Made by a program: the position numbers and the translations under genes. Shown in pieces: positions 1 to 6,127 of a DNA stretch of 13,937 nt. The notes under the pieces were generated by a model. That model was not told the DNA's origin, made no database searches, and saw nothing but the letters and a program-made list of their open reading frames with translations. The stretch comes from Oscillospiraceae bacterium (GTDB lineage Bacteria > Bacillota > Clostridia > Oscillospirales > Ethanoligenentaceae): the NCBI GenBank assembly GCA_003518885.1, contig DOXU01000143.1, positions 1 to 13,937 of the forward strand. The letters run 5' to 3'. The first letter of the stretch is position 1, and the number at the start of each line of letters is the position of its first letter.

Positions 1-249
1 GGTTTGTATTTGGGCCCAGAGAATAATTTTATTAATTAAAAATTATCCATTTGAATAAATGATCGGGGAAATTTTTCATCACCAATCTTTCCGAAATTGT
101 AAAAAAATAAGATTATTTTTTGTGCAATGGGAGCACGATCTGTAAAATGCAGGATTAAAATTTAAAATAGGGGATAGAAGATAGGAGAAAAAGGTGCTGA
201 CACGGGGAATATTGGGAAGTTGTTGAATTACATATATTTACAATTTTTA
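1..249. other. AT-rich leader without a supported gene
   Basis: I see no gene here. A short open stretch on the + strand closes with TAA at 37-39 and could be the last dozen codons of a gene lying outside the window, but this cannot be decided. An A/T-only inverted repeat (AAAAAATAA at 102-110, TTATTTTTT at 113-121) has only a 2-nt centre and no G/C pairs, so I do not call it a terminator. A GGAG followed by GTG at 193 opens a frame of about ten codons only. Confidence 0.5.
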
Positions 250-278
250 TTGCCAGTCCAAATGATTCATGGTATACT
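250..278 (+). promoter_or_regulatory. Sigma-A promoter of the class A PBP gene
   Basis: The -35 box TTGCCA (250-255; consensus TTGACA) and the -10 box TATACT (273-278; consensus TATAAT) are separated by exactly 17 bp. Transcription should begin near 285, leaving a leader of about 75 nt before the ATG at 361. No operator-like palindrome overlaps the boxes, so vegetative housekeeping expression is the simplest reading. This is the best-formed promoter in the window. Confidence 0.75.
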
Positions 279-360
279 GACATGAAGAATATGCCTTTAA
301 ACGGGCACAGTTTTGCTAGGAAAATGAGAAGGTATTTCTCGCAAGGAGGATTTCCTGTCT

Positions 361-2394
361 ATGAAATCAACAGGCCGAAGCAAGCCCACTGATTCTAAAA
401 CGGCGAAGAAAGCTGTTCAAAATTCAGGTGGGCAGCGTGTTGCGCACGGTGCAAAAAAAGTATTGTTGACGCTTTTTCTTTTAATAATTATCACAGGTTC
501 TATTGTGGTAGGTGCCCTTTCCGTTTACATTTTGGTATTTGTCAAACCACAAAATATTGATTTGACGAATGCACAGTTGAAATTCACAAGCATGATTTAT
601 GCCAATGATTCTTCTGGAAATCCACAGGTTGTCTCACAAATTAATGGCGGTGTGGATAGAATTTGGGTGGGAATTGACCAAGTACCAGATAATTTAAAGA
701 ATGCGTTCATTAGCACGGAGGACCAGCGGTTCTATGAGCATGAGGGCGTGGATTGGAAGCGGACAATCAGTGCGTTTGCAAACTTCTTTCTCCATTTTTA
801 TGCGAGTGATCAGGGCGGTTCCACTATTACACAACAGCTAATTAAGAATATTAACGGCGACACATTCAATCGAAAGCCTGGAGTTAAAATTCAGGAAATT
901 GTTACGGCGTTAAACCTGGAGAAAAGATTTTCAAAAGATCAAATCTTGGAAAGCTACTTAAATACAATTCCATTGGGTGGAAGTAGTTACGGTGTTCAAG
1001 CTGCATCAAACGTATATTTCGGAAAGAATGTAAAAGATTTAGACTTGGCACAATGTGCAGTTCTGGCTGGCCTTACGCAATCCCCGAACAATTATAATCC
1101 ACTGAAATATCCTGATAGGGCAAAGCAAAGGCAGCTATATGTGTTAAAAAACATGTTGGGCCAAAAGATGATCACGCAGGCACAATATGATCAGGCATCT
1201 ACGGAACAGCTTAGCTACGTGGGCCAAAAGGCGGAAATCCGCAGTTGGTTTGCTGACCAAGTAGTCGAAGATGTGACGAATGACTTGGTGAAACAAAAAG
1301 GCTATACAAAAGCTTATGCTGAAAATATGGTGCTTAACCAGGGGCTAAAAATTTACTCTACCGTGGATCAGGGTGTACAGTCTTCTATGGATTCGATTTA
1401 TCAGGCAAATTCGAGCAATACAGATATTTGGCTGAAAGGGAAAAGTGGGACTTATCAGTCTGCTATGATTGTCATGAATTACTCGGGTGCGGTGATGGGA
1501 ATTGAGGGCGGTCGCGGAGCGAAGACAACAAATTCCGGTTGGGATCGTGCGACAGATTCAACGAGATCACCAGGTTCTTCTATTAAACCGATTGGTGTAT
1601 ATGGCCCAGCAATTGAAAATGGTCTGATTACCTGGTCATCTTCCTTTAAAGATTCCCCGCCGACAACAGTGGGGGGATCTCCTTGGCCGCATAATGATGA
1701 CGAGTGGTCAGAACAGATGATGTCGGTGCCAGATGCATTGGCACAATCTAAAAATACGATTGCTGTACGCATTGAGCAAATGCTGAAGCCAATTAACACG
1801 ATTAATTTCTTAACCAATAATTTAGGATTTACGACTTTACAAAAAACCACAGATAAAAACGGAAACAATGATAATGGTCTTTCTGTTGCATTAGGTTCCC
1901 TGACAAATGGTGTTTCAGTTGAAACTATGGCAGCGGCCTATCAGCCGTTCGGAAATGGTGGGATCTACAATAAGCCCTATACCTACACGAAAGTGTTAGA
2001 TTCCAATGGTAATGTCCTGTTAGAAAATAAACCGACGGCAAGCCGGGCTTTTTCTCAAGAGACCTCTACGATCATGAACCGCTTATTGCAATATGATGTA
2101 ACGAACGGAACAGGTGCGGCGGCAAAACTCTCTGAAACAGAGGTAGGCGGAAAAACAGGTACAACGGATAACGGGTTAGACCGTTGGTTTGTTGGAATTA
2201 CACCGGATTACGTTGGGGCAGTTTGGTGTGGTTATGATAAGAATAAAGAAATGTACACCACGAATAACCCCTCTGTCTATGTCTGGCACAGTGTAATGGA
2301 CAAGGTACAATCGTCCATTCCAAGTAAGACATTCCCTGTGTGGGGCAATGTGGTACAAAGTAATGGCGGATGGTATAAACCGGGAGATAATTAA
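361..2394 (+). CDS. Class A penicillin-binding protein (bifunctional transglycosylase/transpeptidase)
   Basis: This is a bifunctional peptidoglycan synthase of the PBP1A type. It polymerises lipid II into glycan strands and cross-links the stem peptides on the outer face of the membrane. A basic cytoplasmic tail (about 1-33) precedes one membrane segment (about 34-58). The GT51 domain follows, with the EDxxFxxHxG motif (Glu120), the GGSTITQQLIKN motif (about 152-163) and the LEKRFSKDQILESYLN motif (about 186-201). The transpeptidase domain has SSIK (catalytic Ser406, Lys409), SKN (463-465) and KTG (598-600), so all catalytic motifs are intact. At 677 residues it is short for the family and ends soon after the transpeptidase fold, with no PASTA or fibronectin tail. 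The start is supported by AAGGAGGA (343-350), 10 nt before the ATG. It is a single-gene unit with its own promoter and a hairpin behind it. The family call is firm; the exact paralogue name (ponA, pbp1A, pbpF) is not settled. Confidence 0.95.
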   Translation: MKSTGRSKPTDSKTAKKAVQNSGGQRVAHGAKKVLLTLFLLIIITGSIVVGALSVYILVFVKPQNIDLTNAQLKFTSMIYANDSSGNPQVVSQINGGVDRIWVGIDQVPDNLKNAFISTEDQRFYEHEGVDWKRTISAFANFFLHFYASDQGGSTITQQLIKNINGDTFNRKPGVKIQEIVTALNLEKRFSKDQILESYLNTIPLGGSSYGVQAASNVYFGKNVKDLDLAQCAVLAGLTQSPNNYNPLKYPDRAKQRQLYVLKNMLGQKMITQAQYDQASTEQLSYVGQKAEIRSWFADQVVEDVTNDLVKQKGYTKAYAENMVLNQGLKIYSTVDQGVQSSMDSIYQANSSNTDIWLKGKSGTYQSAMIVMNYSGAVMGIEGGRGAKTTNSGWDRATDSTRSPGSSIKPIGVYGPAIENGLITWSSSFKDSPPTTVGGSPWPHNDDEWSEQMMSVPDALAQSKNTIAVRIEQMLKPINTINFLTNNLGFTTLQKTTDKNGNNDNGLSVALGSLTNGVSVETMAAAYQPFGNGGIYNKPYTYTKVLDSNGNVLLENKPTASRAFSQETSTIMNRLLQYDVTNGTGAAAKLSETEVGGKTGTTDNGLDRWFVGITPDYVGAVWCGYDKNKEMYTTNNPSVYVWHSVMDKVQSSIPSKTFPVWGNVVQSNGGWYKPGDN

Positions 2395-2457
2395 GTTCAC
2401 GATGTTGTATATTTTTTACTTGATGTGATACCTTAAAACAAATGAATCTGATGCCAA

Positions 2458-2511
2458 AAATCAAAGAGAGCCTGCAACCCATTTTCAGGGGCGGCAGGCT
2501 CTCTTTGATTT
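2458..2511. terminator. Long perfect hairpin between convergent PBP and GH25 genes
   Basis: An 18-bp perfect stem (2458-2475 with 2494-2511) encloses an 18-nt loop that can itself pair CCC with GGG. Read leftward, the stem runs straight into TTTTTGG, giving a usable U-tract for the GH25 transcript. Read rightward, the stem ends TTTGATTT and then CATAAGG, so the PBP transcript depends on U residues inside the stem. It most likely stops both convergent transcripts, with better form for the leftward one. It lies about 60 nt past the PBP stop and about 210 nt past the GH25 stop. Confidence 0.75.
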
Positions 2512-2719
2512 CATAAGGGGAAATGATGGACGTTGCGGACAAGATTTAACGCTGTGAAGGGCGCTTTTATTAGAGCTTGGAATGAACATTATGAAGTAAG
2601 TGAGATGTTGTGCAATGTGAAGTTAAGGATCATTTTTTACTGGAGACCCAATGAGAAAGAGGCAGTTGATCATGTTCCTCATTTTACTCTACGTGAGAAG
2701 GGGTTCCGCAGATTCTGTT
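2512..2719. other. Gene-poor spacer downstream of the GH25 gene
   Basis: This stretch lies between the convergent-gene hairpin and the end of the GH25 gene. On the + strand a frame of 66 codons is open from a TTG at 2533 to 2733, overlapping the end of the GH25 gene by 14 nt, but its nearest Shine-Dalgarno-like AAGGGG (2515-2520) is 12 nt away and I do not recognise the product. A second + frame from ATG 2651 has a plausible GGAG five nt upstream, but most of it is antisense to conserved GH25 codons. I call no gene here. Confidence 0.4.
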
Positions 2720-3517
2720 TTAATGAAGGATGATAGCCGAAGTGCTGTGGTTGGCATCCATGTCACCAATAACGCCATCCATATGGGCGGTGCAAGTGTA
2801 TTGCCACATGGCGTGTGTCTTCCAAGTGCCGGCTTTTCCTGGCTCATGTTTATTGTAATCAGCGACCCAAAGGCCGTATTTGGCCAATGATGAATCGGAC
2901 AAATACTTGTCCGCAAAGTTGCTGGAGCAATAAATAAGTAAAGAGTGTCCGGAGATGCGTTCGAACTCGTTACAGAAGGCGCGAACGGATGCGACGACGG
3001 AGGTGGTGGATAGGTTGTTGCTTTCCTCTACATCCAGCGCAGGGAAAAAGGTGTATCCATATGGGCGGATCGTATTATAAAAATGGTCAGCCTGTTTAAT
3101 GGCATCATTTGTGTCTTCAGTGGGCCAAAAATAATGGAAATACCCCATTGGCAGTTCTACTTTTTGTGCCTCTTTTGTATAACTGTCTAGCATTGGATCG
3201 ACATAGGTGTCTCCTTCGGTTGCTTTTGTATAGAGTCCACTGACATTCTTTTTTAACGTGATCCAATTAGAAATGGTGTCGTGATGAGAGATATCCGCAA
3301 TTTCAAATTTATCGCCCTGTGGGGCGGGGGTCTTGCTTGGCTGGGACGGTGCAGGTGCTTGCTGGGAGTTGGACAACAACGCAGGGGCGGATGAAGTACT
3401 TGCAGAGGTGGCTGCCCCTGCACGGGCCATTTGTGCGGGAACAACGCGTACAACGATGCCGCAGGCCGCTATATAGAATCCGATTGAAACTACCAGTGGG
3501 CGCAGCATTTTTTTCAT
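2720..3517 (-). CDS. Secreted or lipid-anchored GH25 family lysozyme
   Basis: This is a predicted glycoside hydrolase family 25 muramidase, which cleaves the MurNAc-GlcNAc bond of peptidoglycan outside the membrane. The export signal is MKK..R plus a hydrophobic stretch (about 7-23), followed by an Ala/Ser/Pro/Gln-rich linker (about 33-68) and one GH25 domain (about 71-265). The family residues are visible: Asp75 in ADISHHD, Glu101 in KATEG, and the D-x-E pair Asp162/Glu164 in ALDVEES. IAAC at 16-19 fits a lipobox, so it could be a lipoprotein rather than freely secreted. I chose the ATG at 3517 because GGAGGA (3527-3532) lies 9 nt upstream. The longer frame to 3577 starts with a TTG inside the terminator of the upstream gene. 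At 265 aa it is complete, with no extra wall-binding repeats. It could serve wall remodelling, germination or mother-cell lysis; the sequence does not say which. Confidence 0.88.
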   Translation of the reverse strand: MKKMLRPLVVSIGFYIAACGIVVRVVPAQMARAGAATSASTSSAPALLSNSQQAPAPSQPSKTPAPQGDKFEIADISHHDTISNWITLKKNVSGLYTKATEGDTYVDPMLDSYTKEAQKVELPMGYFHYFWPTEDTNDAIKQADHFYNTIRPYGYTFFPALDVEESNNLSTTSVVASVRAFCNEFERISGHSLLIYCSSNFADKYLSDSSLAKYGLWVADYNKHEPGKAGTWKTHAMWQYTCTAHMDGVIGDMDANHSTSAIILH

Positions 3518-3559
3518 CAGATTACATCCTCCGTATTGCCATTTATACATAACGAAAAT

Positions 3560-3595
3560 GAACAGGTGTTGATCCAATAAGGATTACACCTGTTC
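3560..3595 (-). terminator. Rho-independent terminator of spoIIE
   Basis: GAACAGGTGT (3560-3569) and ACACCTGTTC (3586-3595) form a perfect 10-bp stem. Inside it ATCC and GGAT pair around an AATAA loop. Read leftward the hairpin is followed by ATTTTCG, a short U-tract. It lies about 60 nt past the spoIIE stop codon and just upstream of the GH25 gene, so it should separate the two transcripts. A TATAAA (3542-3547) follows on the minus strand and may be the GH25 -10 box, but I could not find a matching -35 box at normal distance. Confidence 0.7.
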
Positions 3596-3657
3596 AAATT
3601 CTATGCTGATAAGCTAGCAATTATGAGTCAAATGATAGATGAAAAATGCATGGAAAC

Positions 3658-5970
3658 TTACGCGTGTTCCAGACGGGCAGCGAGGACGGTAATGTCGTCT
3701 TCATGGCCATCAGAGCGCCGTTCTTTTGCGGCCTCCGCAAGGTGTTTGGAGAAAATATCCATGGAATCATCGGCGGATTCTGTAATGTAATGTATAAGCC
3801 AGGCGTCGTCTTCTGCAATTGCACCGTCCGAAACGATCACGAGCAGATCATCACAGGAAAGGTGCAGTTTGGTGTGGGAAGCATTGATGTCGGATACAAT
3901 GCCCAAAGGCAGGGAGCGTGGACTAATACGATCGGTGTGCCCATGCCGCCTTAAGTAGGTTGGCGGTGCCCCCGCCTTAAAAAGATCCGTTTCTCCCGTA
4001 TATAAGTCAATTTGTGCGAGATCCAAGGTTGAAAAGGACTCATCCGCTTTTAGCATAAGAGCGGAATTAATGGCCTGGAGAGCGGCTTTAGTCCCAAATC
4101 CGGCTTGCAAAAGTTTAACCGCAATATCCAAAGTGACACCAGCATTAACAGCGGCAGCGCCGCCGGTTCCCATTCCGTCACTGAGTAAGAGGAGAGCTTG
4201 TCCATTTAGTTGGCAGACGGAGGCGGCATCTCCACAAAGGCGTTCTCCATCTTTGCAAAGAGAGGTTTGTCCATAGGAAATGCGAAAAGTGGGTTTTTGC
4301 CGAAAGCGCAAGACGGTGTTCCCAGAGGCGCGGGTCATAAAAGGCCCTTCGAGATTTCGGCCACAGGCGGCCGAAAGTTCTGCGGTTAACTCGGTTTGAT
4401 TAATAGCGGTTTGCGGGATGGACTCAAGCCGTGCTTCTACTGACATTCGGCCTTTATCATCCAATCTACAGGCAGCTTGTGCTGCGGAAAGGCCACAAAC
4501 GGCTAATGCAGAACGGACGGGGTCGGAGGAAAGATCAGTTTCTTGTATCCGTGCTTTTCCACTTAGTTCATCAAGAAAAGAGGCGAGGATGTCCCATTGG
4601 CCAGAAAGCATACGTCTGAGTTCCCAAATTTGCCGTTGAGCGGCGCTACGTGCCGCAAACTCTGCATAACTACGGTTTAGGACGGAGAGTAGGTCACCAA
4701 GCTGACAACAACGTCCCGTAAAGTGACTGGGGACATCCTGACGATTAATGATTCCGGTTTGTAAAAGAGTGTTGGTTAAACTCCGCAAGGCATCTTTGGT
4801 GTCTTTAGAGGCGGTTTCCCAACAATAATGTCGCATGCCACAGTGTGCACAGGTATATCGAGAGGCATCACTGCACAGGCAATCAAAAGGATTTTCTTGC
4901 TGAATGGTGGCCAATCGATCTCCAACATTGGAAATGGTCTGAGAAGCATTGCGTAAAGCGACAGCAGCTTGAGACAGGCGGACTTCTTCTGAACTTCTTG
5001 TACTGCGACGTTCCCGCAAGGATATGAAAAGAATGGATGCTCGGCAGAGTAAGGTTTCGGGAATTAATAAAAATAAAATAGAGGAACAGGCGGATGCGAT
5101 GGTAATAGGGAGCATATTGGTGTTTGCACCTAGATTTATGCCAGCAGCTAAATCGGCGCAGAAAAAAGCCATTACGTTTCCAAACCTGCCAAGGGGGGAA
5201 AAGAAACCGGCGATAAGACCACCAAATGCAAATCCGGCCAAAAGAGGAGCCGTATTCGGTTCGCCTAGACTCAAAATGAGGCCAACGGAAGCGCCAGCAG
5301 CACATCCCGCTCCGCTACCTCCGAAATTTGCGGCGATTAAAATCACCAGAATGCCGGCTATTTGTCCGATCGATGTTTGGTAGACTTTCAAAGGCTCAAA
5401 TGCGAGTAATAGAATACAGATGCTGATAAGAAGATTGATTAAATCCCGCTTACTCAAATTCCACAGTTTGGATGGCTCGCGGAATAAAGGGAGGGCCTTA
5501 CTTAAGAAGAAGGCGGAGCATCCGCAGATTACCATTTCAATGAAATAGAGGGCGGCATCATGTGGTTGAAGCCCATTTGCAATTAATAAGGCAAGACCGG
5601 TCAGGCCTGCCGCTGTTGATGCACATAGGGGGATAACAATGGGATGGTGGGATCCCAAGCCAGCAGATAAAAGATGAAAGATAAGAGCGGCGGCCATTGC
5701 TGCCAGATAACGCGCAGGATAAGCCGGTCCGCCAGGGAGAAAAGTTCCACAAGCTGCACCCAATAAGACGAAGAGTGCCTCTTTTTTTTCTGCGGCTGCC
5801 ACGGCGGCAACTCCGAATGGTGCTAATCCGCCAAAAATTGTTGCGCGTGACGAGGTGAGGCCGATTGCAAAACAGACAGCTGCCACCGTCAATTCGTGTG
5901 ATAATCGGTGTGCGGGTTGGGTGATAAAGGCACCAGAAATTTGTGCCCATCCATTCTTTTTCAACTTCAT
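3658..5970 (-). CDS. spoIIE: Stage II sporulation protein E (PP2C-type phosphatase)
   Basis: SpoIIE dephosphorylates the anti-anti-sigma factor SpoIIAA, which frees sigma-F in the forespore. It also acts at the polar septum with FtsZ. The N-terminal third (about 27-320) is a string of hydrophobic membrane segments. The central region carries a cysteine cluster (C364, C366, C374, C377, C383, then W384). The C-terminal PP2C/SpoIIE domain (about 560-770) shows GD (580-581), SDGMGTG (597-603), FSTLDL, KAGAPPTY, LPLGI, VSDG (713-716) and DDITVLA (758-764), so the metal-binding aspartates appear intact. The length of 770 aa is close to the 827 aa of Bacillus subtilis SpoIIE. The ATG at 5970 has AAAGGTGG only 2 nt upstream. 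A GTG at 5976 in the same frame has AAAGGA at 9 nt and is a real alternative. The TTG at 6009 lies inside the promoter -10 region and is unlikely. It is monocistronic. Confidence 0.93.
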   Translation of the reverse strand: MKLKKNGWAQISGAFITQPAHRLSHELTVAAVCFAIGLTSSRATIFGGLAPFGVAAVAAAEKKEALFVLLGAACGTFLPGGPAYPARYLAAMAAALIFHLLSAGLGSHHPIVIPLCASTAAGLTGLALLIANGLQPHDAALYFIEMVICGCSAFFLSKALPLFREPSKLWNLSKRDLINLLISICILLLAFEPLKVYQTSIGQIAGILVILIAANFGGSGAGCAAGASVGLILSLGEPNTAPLLAGFAFGGLIAGFFSPLGRFGNVMAFFCADLAAGINLGANTNMLPITIASACSSILFLLIPETLLCRASILFISLRERRSTRSSEEVRLSQAAVALRNASQTISNVGDRLATIQQENPFDCLCSDASRYTCAHCGMRHYCWETASKDTKDALRSLTNTLLQTGIINRQDVPSHFTGRCCQLGDLLSVLNRSYAEFAARSAAQRQIWELRRMLSGQWDILASFLDELSGKARIQETDLSSDPVRSALAVCGLSAAQAACRLDDKGRMSVEARLESIPQTAINQTELTAELSAACGRNLEGPFMTRASGNTVLRFRQKPTFRISYGQTSLCKDGERLCGDAASVCQLNGQALLLLSDGMGTGGAAAVNAGVTLDIAVKLLQAGFGTKAALQAINSALMLKADESFSTLDLAQIDLYTGETDLFKAGAPPTYLRRHGHTDRISPRSLPLGIVSDINASHTKLHLSCDDLLVIVSDGAIAEDDAWLIHYITESADDSMDIFSKHLAEAAKERRSDGHEDDITVLAARLEHA

Positions 5971-6000
5971 TTCCACCTTTCGTTTTCCTTTAACAGATAC

Positions 6001-6034
6001 ATTATACAAGAGGTGGAAATCACAAGATTGTCAG
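6001..6034 (-). promoter_or_regulatory. Candidate long-spacer (Spo0A-type) promoter of spoIIE
   Basis: On the minus strand CTGACA (6034-6029, one mismatch to TTGACA) and a perfect TATAAT (6006-6001) are 22 bp apart. No acceptable -35 box lies at 15-18 bp. In B. subtilis, spoIIE and spoIIG use sigma-A promoters with abnormal 21-22 bp spacers that need Spo0A~P bound over the -35 region. The heptamer TCTGACA overlapping the -35 box matches 5 of 7 bases of the reversed 0A box (TTCGACA), which is weak. Transcription would start near 5994, just upstream of the ATG/GTG starts. Confidence 0.55.
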
Positions 6035-6066
6035 AATATGTGTAAAAAGAAAAGGGCTTTCTGTAT

Positions 6067-6100
6067 AAAAAAAGAAGACCAGGTTCTTTTCAGAACCTGG
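6067..6100 (-). terminator. Rho-independent terminator of the tetR-yhgE operon
   Basis: CCAGGTTC (6079-6086) and GAACCTGG (6093-6100) form an 8-bp perfect stem with a TTTTCA loop. AAAGA (6071-6075) and TCTTT (6104-6108) can extend it across an internal loop. Read leftward the stem is followed by TCTTCTTTTTTT (6078-6067), a strong U-tract. It lies about 30 nt beyond the yhgE stop and upstream of the spoIIE promoter, isolating the two units. Confidence 0.85.
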
Positions 6101-6127
6101 CCCTCTTTTGTAAAGAAATAAAAGGAA

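Noticed and set aside
102..121. AT-only inverted repeat as a terminator of an upstream gene
   Set aside because: It has no G/C pairs and only a 2-nt centre, so the hairpin would not be stable.
1479..1868. 129-codon minus-strand open frame inside the PBP gene
   Set aside because: It is fully antisense to conserved transpeptidase codons, has no Shine-Dalgarno site or promoter, and its product has no recognisable motif.
2651..2890. 79-codon + strand frame with a GGAG five nt before its ATG and a hydrophobic N-terminus
   Set aside because: Two thirds of it is antisense to the conserved end of the GH25 domain, and the part outside is only about 23 codons. The signal-peptide look is probably chance.
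4883..5305. 140-codon frame on the same strand as spoIIE, and several + strand frames across it
   Set aside because: They are shadows of the spoIIE frame; spoIIE is uninterrupted and fully explains the region.
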